This document shows, one piece after another, positions 27,910 to 36,557 of a stretch of 64,000 nt of DNA (positions are counted from its first letter, which is position 1; each line of letters opens with the position of its first letter). Origin of the DNA: Sulfurimonas sp. Its GTDB lineage: Bacteria; Campylobacterota; Campylobacteria; Campylobacterales; Sulfurimonadaceae. Position numbers and translations under genes: made by a program. The notes beneath the pieces are model-generated. The model saw only the letters and a list, made by a program, of their open reading frames with translations. It was not told where the DNA came from and did not search any database. The stretch lies in assembly GCA_021732045.1 (NCBI GenBank), contig JAKFWK010000005.1, positions 1-64,000 on the forward strand, given 5' to 3'.

Positions 27910-29022
27910 TTAAACAAAACTCTTTTTTCCGCCTCTATCGTAGAGATCTTTGTATCTAAATGTTATAAAGTTCTGCATTATCGCAAAAAGAATCATAAAG
28001 TTCATAAAACTACTTCCACCATAGCTAAACATTGGTAGGGGGACACCTACTACGGGTGCAAACCCTATGGTCATGGCAATATTTACACCCATATATATAA
28101 ATATCATAAAGGATATGGACGCAGTGATTACTTTAATATAGTAATCACTGCTAAATATGCTTAAGCTTATGAGATGCAGTATAAGTATGATATAGATAGA
28201 TATTATCCCAAAAGCACCCAAAAAACCTGTTCTCTCGACAAGATAAGCAAATATAAAATCGCTTGTAGCAATTGGTAAAAACTTCATCTGTGTCTGCGTT
28301 GAGTCTTCTTTGCTTTTGCCAGTTAACCCACCTGAACCTATTGCGATTATTGATTGTTGCACATGATAAGATGGTTTTTTGCCTATAAAATCCGTAATCC
28401 TCTCTTTTTGATAATCGTGCAGTAAAAACTTATATGCAATTGGTGAAAATAGAAGCATTGCACTAAAGATAAAAGCCCATATCTTCCAGTAAACCCCTAT
28501 AAAAAAAAGGACGCTATAACAAAGAAGAAAGATAACGACTGCTGTTCCTAGGTCTGGCTCTTTGGCAATTAAGATAAATGGAAGAATTATGTAAAAACTT
28601 ATTTTTAAAAAATCTTTTATTCTGTATCCGTTGATTGGTGGTGGTTTTTTATTTATAAGGTAAGCCAACATCAAAATAAGGGCAGGTTTTACAAACTCAG
28701 AGGGTTGGATTGTTGCATTAATGAATGGTATATCTATCCATCTTTGAGCACCAAGTCTTGAGTGACCAAAAACCTCAACTCCCAAAAGGAGGGCGATTGC
28801 AGTCCAATATACAAGCGGAATTAACCAGTTCATTTTACGAATTGGTAGGAAAAAGATACCAATAAATGATAAAGTTGCAACACCAATATAGGCTAGTTGT
28901 TTTTGAGCAAGCATTTGAACTGCTTCGTTAATTAGCCAGTTTGAAGTAAGCACAAGAGGGATGATTAGGACAATAGAAAAAAAATCAAATTGTGCCAATA
29001 TCCGCTTATCAATTCTCCACAA
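27910..29022 (-). CDS. rodA: Rod shape-determining protein RodA (SEDS glycosyltransferase)
   Basis: Polytopic inner-membrane peptidoglycan polymerase of the SEDS family, working with a class B PBP in lateral wall synthesis. The 370-residue protein has about ten hydrophobic segments. Family marks are GAQRWIDI, IQPSEFVKPALIL, the Asp of KEPDLGTAVV, and the C-terminal GVPLPMFSYGGSS. Length and the IDKRILAQFDF start favour RodA over FtsW. pbp2, mreB and mreC are not adjacent. A 173-nt gap upstream shows only AT-rich sequence. Confidence 0.93.
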   Translation of the reverse strand: MWRIDKRILAQFDFFSIVLIIPLVLTSNWLINEAVQMLAQKQLAYIGVATLSFIGIFFLPIRKMNWLIPLVYWTAIALLLGVEVFGHSRLGAQRWIDIPFINATIQPSEFVKPALILMLAYLINKKPPPINGYRIKDFLKISFYIILPFILIAKEPDLGTAVVIFLLCYSVLFFIGVYWKIWAFIFSAMLLFSPIAYKFLLHDYQKERITDFIGKKPSYHVQQSIIAIGSGGLTGKSKEDSTQTQMKFLPIATSDFIFAYLVERTGFLGAFGIISIYIILILHLISLSIFSSDYYIKVITASISFMIFIYMGVNIAMTIGFAPVVGVPLPMFSYGGSSFMNFMILFAIMQNFITFRYKDLYDRGGKKSFV

Positions 29023-29195
29023 AATTACAACCCCATAAAATTTATAGAACTTCTGTGATAAATGTCAAGAAATCTAACACGAAAGAAGAAACTCTTTGTT
29101 TTTTTGAGATTTTATCTGATTTTTATATTTTTATCAACAAAAAGTATAAATAACATCGACAAACAAGCCATTTTGGTTTTTATAATTGAATAATT

Positions 29196-30947
29196 TTAAT
29201 TTACAAAATGATTAAATTCAGGAACAATTTCTTTTAATTTTTTCAGCTTATTGTCAATACAAAGTAGCTCTTCTATATCTGCATTTAGCTTGCATATATT
29301 GTATTTTGTAGGCTTTGCAACTGTAATAGAGTTATACTCAGTTGTATAGTCAGCTTCATCTACAAGTAACTCTTCAAAGAGTTTTTCTCCTGAGCGCAAG
29401 CCGATAAACTCTATCTTTATGTTCTCTTTATTGCTAAGTTCAATCATTTTTTTAGCTAAATCTACAATTTTTACAGAGTCTCCCATATCAAGGATAAATA
29501 TCTCTCCTCCCTTACCAATAGAAGCAGCTTGAAGTACAAGTTCACAGGCCTCTGAGATAAGCATGAAGAATCTTGTGACATCAGGATGGGTTACTGTTAT
29601 ATTGTTACCATTTTCTATTTGGGACTTGAACTTTGGAATCACACTGCCACTGCTTCCCAATACATTACCAAATCTAACTGACACAATCTCTGTCTTATTT
29701 TTTTCTTCGTAAACAGGAGAGTTTTCTGAAGAAACTGCGTTTTGGGCATAAAGCTCGCAGATTCGCTTAGTTGCCCCCATTATGCTTGTAGGTCTTACCG
29801 CTTTGTCTGTTGATATTAACACAAACTTCTCTGTGTTATATTTTATAGATAGATCAATAATATTTTTAGTGCCTATAACATTGTTTATAATACTCTCTTG
29901 TATATTATCTTCAACTAGTGATACATGTTTATACGCTGCTGCATGAATTACAATTTGAGGCCTATGTGTCTTAAAGCTATTCTCTAAAATATCTCTGTTT
30001 ACTACATTTTGCATAATTCCAACGCACTCTACACCTTTTATCTCCTCAAGCAGGGCATAGAGGTTATACTCACTATTATCAATTGCAACTATTTTTCTTG
30101 CACCATATCTTTGGAGTTGTTTACATATTTCACGACCAATACTTCCGCCAGCACCTGTAACTAAAACAACTTTTTCTTTAATGAATAGAGCAATTTTTTC
30201 TTTATCTAAATCCTTTGGATAGCGAGCTAAAAGGTCTTCTATGGAGATATTTTTTAGCTCGGATTGTAGCCTGCCATCTTCTAGTATATTATCGGCAGAT
30301 GATAGAATTTTAATTTCTAAAAATAGATTACGCAGATCATCATATATCTCTTTTGTTTTATCTTTATGTGTAGTCGCGATAGCAAGTAAATCAACTTTTT
30401 TATTAACAGTTTTTTCTTTAAACTTTTCTCTCGAAAGTATAGGAATAGAGTCTATTGAACGGTTTTGTAAAGCTTTGTCATCATCTATGAAAAATTTAAT
30501 TTTGTATTCACTATTTGCAAGTTCATAACTCAGTTTGATTCCATCATTGCCAGCACCATAAATTACCACTGACTTTGTTTTTATGACATTACTTTTGTTT
30601 ATTAGATAATGGTAAAAATACATAGCAAAGTTAATACTAAAAAGATATAAGAAGAGTTCAGAAGCCAAAAAAGCAATTGTAATCTTTGTATAAAAGAGTG
30701 GGACAGAGATCAAAAAGGCAACTATATAAACAAAGCTCTTTGTGAGAAATGTCTTTTGTGAGGCTTTGGACCAAGAGAGTGAGTAGTCATTAAAAATCAA
30801 AAATGAAGCCATAAGGCGAATAGATATGACACTAAAAATAACAATCAGATCAACTTGAATATGAAATATAAAAAATGTCCATAAAAATGTAATTGACGAT
30901 AGTGCTATTATTGCTAAAATATTTAGTATTTTTTTATCTATGTTCAT
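29196..30947 (-). CDS. pglF: UDP-GlcNAc 4,6-dehydratase, PglF/WbpM type
   Basis: A 583-residue inner-membrane protein with four or so N-terminal transmembrane helices, a middle nucleotide-binding CapD-like fold (VVIYGAGNDGIKL), and a C-terminal extended SDR domain with VTGAGGSIGREI. The active site shows STDKAVRPTSIMGATK, the SMK-type arrangement in which methionine replaces the usual catalytic tyrosine, a hallmark of 4,6-dehydratases. In Campylobacter, PglF begins diNAcBac synthesis for the N-glycan. Its start overlaps the pgi stop by one base. The link to pglB in the same unit supports the pglF name, though O-antigen or flagellin sugars are possible. Confidence 0.82.
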   Translation of the reverse strand: MNIDKKILNILAIIALSSITFLWTFFIFHIQVDLIVIFSVISIRLMASFLIFNDYSLSWSKASQKTFLTKSFVYIVAFLISVPLFYTKITIAFLASELFLYLFSINFAMYFYHYLINKSNVIKTKSVVIYGAGNDGIKLSYELANSEYKIKFFIDDDKALQNRSIDSIPILSREKFKEKTVNKKVDLLAIATTHKDKTKEIYDDLRNLFLEIKILSSADNILEDGRLQSELKNISIEDLLARYPKDLDKEKIALFIKEKVVLVTGAGGSIGREICKQLQRYGARKIVAIDNSEYNLYALLEEIKGVECVGIMQNVVNRDILENSFKTHRPQIVIHAAAYKHVSLVEDNIQESIINNVIGTKNIIDLSIKYNTEKFVLISTDKAVRPTSIMGATKRICELYAQNAVSSENSPVYEEKNKTEIVSVRFGNVLGSSGSVIPKFKSQIENGNNITVTHPDVTRFFMLISEACELVLQAASIGKGGEIFILDMGDSVKIVDLAKKMIELSNKENIKIEFIGLRSGEKLFEELLVDEADYTTEYNSITVAKPTKYNICKLNADIEELLCIDNKLKKLKEIVPEFNHFVN

Positions 30948-32155
30948 TAGTATTTGTGTTCTAGCTTCTCTTTTAGTATAATTTTTCCAGCTTCTACTCC
31001 TGGCTGATCATACGCGTCAATGTGCATAAATTTTGCACAAACTGATGTTAGAAGCTCATACTCATACATAAGCCCGGCGCAACTTCTCTCGCTTACCCCG
31101 CCTATGGTGATTACATCGCAGGGGATATCTTGCAGGTTATTTATGGACTCTATTGTAGCATCCGCTTGTTTGTTTATGAGGGATGAAAATTTTATGTTAT
31201 CCAGATAATTAAGCTCAGAGAGTCCTTCTAGCTTTATTGGTGGAATTATCAAATCACTGTCAAAATCATCTATTTTTATAACCGTTACTGTTTTGTCTCT
31301 TTTGCCCTCAACTATTAGCTGTAAAAACGAGTGTTGGTCTATGGGTCCTATGATTCCTATTGGAGTTAAGCCTTGTCTTGAGTTGTTGATATCTATCTTG
31401 CCAAGACTCTCGCCCCAAAGTTGGATATACCATTTGTTGAAACCTTCAAGTCTTGATGAGTAAGAAAAAACTACATTTATATTGAAACTATTTTTATACT
31501 CTACAAAAAATCTAGCTTTTTTAAGTACTCTTTTATAGCTCTCCTCTTTCAAGAAAAACGAGTTGTAAACATCTTTAGCGCCATGAAGTAGCTCGTCAAT
31601 ATCTATGCCAACGATAGCAAGCGGGACTAAGCCAACCGCACTAAAAACAGAAAATCGCCCACCTACATTTTTTGGTATCTCAAAACATTTCATATTATTT
31701 GCTTTTGCATATTCGTTTAGCTTAGAGTCACTCTCTGTTATGATTAGTGTATTGTTTTTGTCGCATTTAATAAGAGAGTTTATATACTTTAAAATGGAAA
31801 CTGTCTCAACTGTTGTTCCTGATTTTGATATAACAACAAAGAGCGTGTCGTGTAGGTCTATAGCTTCAACTTTTGATTTTATATCTATTGGATCAGTTGT
31901 TTCTAAAAAATATAGTTTTTTGTCGAGCTTTTTTGAGTGTTTTAAAAATTTATATATTGCATAAGTGCCAAGTGTACTCCCACCAATTCCTATGACAACT
32001 ATATTGGACTGTTTGATGGTTTTTGCATACTTCTTAAAAAGAGTTGTGTCTTGAGTTGCAAGATTATAGTAGCCTATATGCTCTTTTTCTTTTACTATTT
32101 GATCAAATATGTTTTTATCTGATAGGGTTGGATTAAAGTTGCTAAAATATTTCAT
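30947..32155 (-). CDS. pgi: Glucose-6-phosphate isomerase
   Basis: Interconverts glucose-6-phosphate and fructose-6-phosphate. At 402 residues it belongs to the short form known in Campylobacterota. Marks are VIGIGGSTLGTYAIY, VISKSGTTVETVS (phosphate binding), NVGGRFSVFSAVGLVPLAI, WGESLGKID and DQHSFLQLIVEG. It lies 7 nt after galU on the same strand, and its stop overlaps pglF, which ties hexose-phosphate supply to glycan synthesis. Confidence 0.95.
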   Translation of the reverse strand: MKYFSNFNPTLSDKNIFDQIVKEKEHIGYYNLATQDTTLFKKYAKTIKQSNIVVIGIGGSTLGTYAIYKFLKHSKKLDKKLYFLETTDPIDIKSKVEAIDLHDTLFVVISKSGTTVETVSILKYINSLIKCDKNNTLIITESDSKLNEYAKANNMKCFEIPKNVGGRFSVFSAVGLVPLAIVGIDIDELLHGAKDVYNSFFLKEESYKRVLKKARFFVEYKNSFNINVVFSYSSRLEGFNKWYIQLWGESLGKIDINNSRQGLTPIGIIGPIDQHSFLQLIVEGKRDKTVTVIKIDDFDSDLIIPPIKLEGLSELNYLDNIKFSSLINKQADATIESINNLQDIPCDVITIGGVSERSCAGLMYEYELLTSVCAKFMHIDAYDQPGVEAGKIILKEKLEHKY

Positions 32156-32162
32156 CTAGTTG

Positions 32163-32996
32163 TTACCATTTTTCATAAAAATAATTTGTAGCTTCCACAA
32201 AACCATCTATGCTTCCGCAATCAAATCTCTTGCCTTTAAATTTATAGGCGATTACTCCGCCTTTTTTCGCTTGGACAAGCAATGCATCGGTTATCTGAAT
32301 CTCTCCACCTTTGCCAGGTTTTGTCTCTTGCAAGATGTCAAAAATATCTGGAGTCAAGATATATCTGCCGATAATAGCTAGATTTGATGGTGCATCTTTT
32401 GGGTCTGGCTTTTCAACCATATCTGTAATTCTAATAGCACCGTCTTCTTCTGTTTTTCCAGTTACAATGCCATACTTATTACTATCTTCTAGTGGAATTT
32501 CTTCGACTGCAACAATGGAGCATCTGTACTTATCGTATAGTTTTACCATTTGAGATAGTACTGAGTCTCCATCATTATCACACAAATCGTCGGCTAGGAT
32601 TACAGCAAAAGGTTCATTGCCGATAAGAGTTTCACCACAAAGAATTGCATGACCCAAACCCTTCATTTCAATCTGCCTAGTATATGAAAATGTACATTTT
32701 TCTATAACATCTCTAATCTCTGTTAAATAGTGCTCTTTTGATGTCCCTTTTATCTGATGCTCTAGCTCATAAGATACATCGAAGTGATCCTCTATGGCTC
32801 TTTTTCCGCGACCAGTGACTATTGCCATTGTCTCTATTCCTGCACTTATTGCCTCTTCTACTCCATACTGCAAAAGTGGTTTTGTAAGTACTGGTAACAT
32901 CTCTTTTGGGATTGCTTTTGTGGCAGGAAGAAATCTTGTTCCATATCCAGCGGCCGGAAAGAGACATTTTTTTATTTTTGTTTTATCTTTTGGCAT
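32163..32996 (-). CDS. galU: UTP-glucose-1-phosphate uridylyltransferase
   Basis: Forms UDP-glucose from UTP and glucose-1-phosphate. The 277-residue protein carries LFPAAGYGTRFLPATKAIPKEMLP near the N-terminus, VEKPDPKDAPSNLAIIGRYIL and GGEIQITDAL, all diagnostic of bacterial GalU. ATG 32996 (MPKDKTKIKK) fits better than an upstream in-frame start near the pglB stop; AAAGG lies about 9 nt upstream. It sits between pglB and pgi in one unit. Confidence 0.94.
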   Translation of the reverse strand: MPKDKTKIKKCLFPAAGYGTRFLPATKAIPKEMLPVLTKPLLQYGVEEAISAGIETMAIVTGRGKRAIEDHFDVSYELEHQIKGTSKEHYLTEIRDVIEKCTFSYTRQIEMKGLGHAILCGETLIGNEPFAVILADDLCDNDGDSVLSQMVKLYDKYRCSIVAVEEIPLEDSNKYGIVTGKTEEDGAIRITDMVEKPDPKDAPSNLAIIGRYILTPDIFDILQETKPGKGGEIQITDALLVQAKKGGVIAYKFKGKRFDCGSIDGFVEATNYFYEKW

Positions 32997-33045
32997 ATTT
33001 AGAACCTTTTGCTCGCTTTTGCTAAAAATTTTATCCAACGGGGGC

Positions 33046-35154
33046 TTAAATTTTTAGCTTATAAACTTTTGCATGTGGATTTTGTACAACTAGTTCAAAT
33101 AGCGATTTATTATACTCTTCAAGCACCATCAACTGGATATATAGCGAGTTGTATGTCTTCTCATCAAGGACTAAAAAAGTATTATAGCTTGACATATATA
33201 TTATGCTTAAGTTTGCGCTCTCATTAAAAACATCCACTCTTTTACTAAAGTTAAGTTCTTTGTCATATCCTGTTTGAACAAACCTCTTTAGTGGGATTTT
33301 CTCTTTTGAGACAGTTATCGTTTTTTCTTTTGTGTTAAATAAAAAGCCATTTCCTAGGTCAACAATATCACCTTTTTGTTCAAAATTGTTGCTGCTATAG
33401 AGATTTGGCTCTTTGCCCATCTCCCCATTCATAAGGTTTATATTTGAAAAAGAGGCAACAGTTGAGTAGATACTTAACATTCTAAATGGTAGATAAAAAT
33501 AGATATCTCTTGTTTTTTGTGGAAGTTTTATATCTGTTTGGAGTGAGTATAGAAAATCATTAGTGTCGTCGTAACCATAATCCTTACTTATTTGTTCTAT
33601 GTTTGAGGTAGCTGTTTCGTTTGTCTCTGCATTTTTTTTGAAACCTTTTTCGGTATATTCGACATCAAGTCTTGCTATTTTTGCTGATAATTCGGCAGGA
33701 TTTGTCAGCATAAAACTAACTGGAAAATTTACACTTCCATCATGTTTTCCGCCATCAATCAGTGTTTTCATGTCAGCATAATAGCGGATAGGATAACCAA
33801 AATCCCACCATGCAACAACATAATCTTCTCTGGATGCTTTTGCTTTTAGCATCTCTAAAACCTTAACTTCATCAGAGTTAAATACGGTCGGAACTCTATA
33901 CTCCACTATATGCTGGATATTTGGAGATAAAATCACAACCGTGAGTGTAAATATAGTCAAGATTTTTATTTTAATATTTGGTATAAATCTAGCAACTTCT
34001 GTTATCAAAAATGCAACACCAAAAGCCAAGATAGGTACGGCGTAGATAGTAAATCTAAGTCCACCAACGCTCGCCAAAAAACCAAGCCCAATAAGAGGAA
34101 TAGCAATAAGCATCACTTTGTGCCTAAAAACAAGATAGATATAGCCAACAATAGAGAGAGCAAAAACGATAACGCTTCCACTTATCCTCTGCGCAAAAAC
34201 TTCAAAAGGAATATGACCGGCTTCCCTGACTGTTTGCATAACCGAGAAGAAATGGAGCCTCATTCCATGCTCACCTACGATTAGAGCATCTTTGAAAACA
34301 TATCCTTTTAATTGATCCCAAACAGGATTAAAACCGCCGGAAACAAAAAATAAAATGATTGAGACTCCCAATATATAATAAACAAATTTATCAAATTTAT
34401 TCTGTTTATATACGAAATATATAGCAGTAATCAGCGGAAATCTTATATATATGTCAATGTTTAGCATAGCAATCATCATAATTGCTAAGAGTTTATAGTT
34501 AAATAAATTTTTTCTATCAAAAACTAGCACATAAAAGAGTATAAGAGTAAAAAATGATAATTCCAGTGAATAGCTCTGTGGATACCACAATCTATAGACT
34601 AAAATATCAAGTGCTGTTATGAGCAGATATTTCTCTTCGTCTGTTTTTATTGCCCAAATTATTGACCACAATAAAAACATAGGAAGAACTATATTTAGCA
34701 TATCTGTGTCAAAGTAGCCTATCATTGTTCTATTATAATAGCTATTTGCAATGCTTGCCAGTAGTGCAGCAATAAAACCAAGCTCTAGATTTTTTAAACT
34801 TTTACCTATAAGAATTATTGGTATTACAACAAGAGAGCCGAGCACCATTGGCATAAAAAGGATAATGGTTTCAAATGAGAATGGCAATATATAAGCAAAA
34901 AATGCTGCAAATTTTGATACCACTTCGGTGACTGGGGATAGATCATTTAGCTCATGATGTCCAGCTAAGATGTCTCTTGCTCCCTCTGCCCAATAGTAGC
35001 CATCATTTGTGTTTATCATAAACTGACCATCATGTATAAATGGCTCATAGCCATAAAATTGGTAGTACCAAATCATTCTAGCCGCAATAGAGAAAAGAAG
35101 AGCTATAAATATATAAAGAAGTGTTAGTTTTGTCTCTCGTGTTAATGTACTCAA
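33046..35154 (-). CDS. pglB: Oligosaccharyltransferase PglB (STT3 family)
   Basis: Inner-membrane enzyme moving a lipid-linked glycan onto Asn in D/E-X-N-X-S/T sequons of periplasmic proteins. The 702-residue protein has about 11-13 transmembrane helices followed by a periplasmic domain from about residue 430. Catalytic and binding marks are NTNDGYYWAEGARDIL (first acidic metal ligand), GYFDTDMLN, and AWWDFGYPIRYYADMKT, a WWDxG motif binding the sequon serine or threonine (Phe instead of Campylobacter's Tyr), followed by LIDGGKHDG. Strong similarity in order and motif to C. jejuni PglB is recalled. It follows mqnE by 15 nt. Confidence 0.95.
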   Translation of the reverse strand: MSTLTRETKLTLLYIFIALLFSIAARMIWYYQFYGYEPFIHDGQFMINTNDGYYWAEGARDILAGHHELNDLSPVTEVVSKFAAFFAYILPFSFETIILFMPMVLGSLVVIPIILIGKSLKNLELGFIAALLASIANSYYNRTMIGYFDTDMLNIVLPMFLLWSIIWAIKTDEEKYLLITALDILVYRLWYPQSYSLELSFFTLILFYVLVFDRKNLFNYKLLAIMMIAMLNIDIYIRFPLITAIYFVYKQNKFDKFVYYILGVSIILFFVSGGFNPVWDQLKGYVFKDALIVGEHGMRLHFFSVMQTVREAGHIPFEVFAQRISGSVIVFALSIVGYIYLVFRHKVMLIAIPLIGLGFLASVGGLRFTIYAVPILAFGVAFLITEVARFIPNIKIKILTIFTLTVVILSPNIQHIVEYRVPTVFNSDEVKVLEMLKAKASREDYVVAWWDFGYPIRYYADMKTLIDGGKHDGSVNFPVSFMLTNPAELSAKIARLDVEYTEKGFKKNAETNETATSNIEQISKDYGYDDTNDFLYSLQTDIKLPQKTRDIYFYLPFRMLSIYSTVASFSNINLMNGEMGKEPNLYSSNNFEQKGDIVDLGNGFLFNTKEKTITVSKEKIPLKRFVQTGYDKELNFSKRVDVFNESANLSIIYMSSYNTFLVLDEKTYNSLYIQLMVLEEYNKSLFELVVQNPHAKVYKLKI

Positions 35155-35169
35155 TTTTGTATCCTCAAA

Positions 35170-36231
35170 TTACCAGACTTTTATCTCATTGTATAGACTA
35201 TCGCGCTCAACTGGCGTAAAACCACTATTTTTTATAACCCCGACAAGCTCATCCAGATCAACTCCATTTGCACTTTTTGCGCCAGCAGCAGAATTTATGG
35301 ACTCTTTTTCTATAGTTCCATCAAGGTCATTTGCACCAAACTCCTGCGCCACTAAAGCTAGATTTATAGTTGAAGTAACCCAATACGCTTTTAGATTTGG
35401 TACATTATCTAAGACTATTCTAGAGATTGCCATGGTTCTTAAAATCTCATTTGCAGTCAGTGGTTCTTTTATGGTTAGGTAGTTGTTTTCAGTCTGATAA
35501 ACAAGCGGGATGAAGCAGTTGAAACCGCCAGTGACATCTTGAAGCTCTCTGATTCTCATCATATGGTCTATGCGATTTGCTCTACTCTCTACATGTCCAA
35601 AAAGCATAGTAACATTACTTTTCTTGCCGCGTTCATGCCACTTTTGATGAATATCAAGCCACTGATCGGATGTAACTTTGCCTTTACAGATGAAGTCACG
35701 AACTTTCTCATCAAATATCTCCGCTCCGCCACCTGGCATAGAATCAACACCATTTTCAACCATCAAATCAAGAATCTCTTCATAGCTTTTGCCATATTCG
35801 CGAGACAAAAAATCAACTTCAGCTGCAGTGAGTGCTTTTATATGAAGATGCGGATAAGCAGTTTTAATTTTTTTAAATATTTCTAAGTACCACTCCAGCC
35901 CAGTATTTGGGTTATGTGCAGAGACAATATGCACCTCTTTTATCCCGCGAGAATCTATATCTTTTACAATATCCATAATCTGCTCATGAGTCATAGTGTA
36001 TTGGTTTGGATTTTTTCTAGTGGCGCTGTATGCGCAAAATTTACACACATCTGCGCAAACATTGGTTGGATTTATATGACGATTTATGTTGAAATATGTT
36101 TTTTTACCGTGCATCTTTTTTCTGATGTTATCCGCCAAATCGCCCAAATCAAACAAATCTATATCATATAGGGTTAATGCCTCATCAAATGAGACTCTCT
36201 TGCCTGTTAAAATTTTATCTTTTAAATTCAT
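35170..36231 (-). CDS. mqnE: Aminodeoxyfutalosine synthase (radical SAM)
   Basis: Radical SAM enzyme of the futalosine route to menaquinone. It joins 3-[(1-carboxyvinyl)oxy]benzoate to the S-adenosylmethionine-derived radical. The 353-residue protein has the iron-sulfur motif CADVCKFCAY (CxxxCxxC) near residue 60, and MPGGGAEIF and MLFGHVESRANRIDHMMRIREL in the family pattern; the MPGGGAEIF form favours MqnE over MqnC. Campylobacterota rely on this pathway. It heads the minus-strand unit mqnE-pglB-galU-pgi-pglF. Confidence 0.92.
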   Translation of the reverse strand: MNLKDKILTGKRVSFDEALTLYDIDLFDLGDLADNIRKKMHGKKTYFNINRHINPTNVCADVCKFCAYSATRKNPNQYTMTHEQIMDIVKDIDSRGIKEVHIVSAHNPNTGLEWYLEIFKKIKTAYPHLHIKALTAAEVDFLSREYGKSYEEILDLMVENGVDSMPGGGAEIFDEKVRDFICKGKVTSDQWLDIHQKWHERGKKSNVTMLFGHVESRANRIDHMMRIRELQDVTGGFNCFIPLVYQTENNYLTIKEPLTANEILRTMAISRIVLDNVPNLKAYWVTSTINLALVAQEFGANDLDGTIEKESINSAAGAKSANGVDLDELVGVIKNSGFTPVERDSLYNEIKVW

Positions 36232-36557
36232 GTTTGTTTTTTTACCTTAATTTTTCTTATATTTTTGGACTGCTCTAAACGCAAGCTTGTCGATGAGCCG
36301 AAATATTATCATCTACTTACTTTATTTGAACTATTAAATCTATTTTATAACTCTTATTTGGGTTGAAAAAATAATATTTTTAAGAGAGTTATATTTCTAT
36401 CTCTCTCTTTATAAGAATTTATAATGTTGATAATAGAATTAAAATAAATAGCATTAAAAAGTAGTTTTATAATTAAAAACATGTCAATAGTGTTAAAGTC
36501 TTTTTTTATTTTTTTCAGATAATATAAGCAATAAATTTTTTAGTAAAGTGATTAAAA
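36232..36557. other. 326-nt intergenic region between divergent genes
   Basis: Very AT-rich. It must hold the promoters of mqnE (minus) and the diguanylate cyclase (plus). One weak inverted repeat, AAGAGAG/CTCTCTT, lies at about 36382-36409. No gene, RNA or convincing -35/-10 pair could be supported. Confidence 0.4.
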
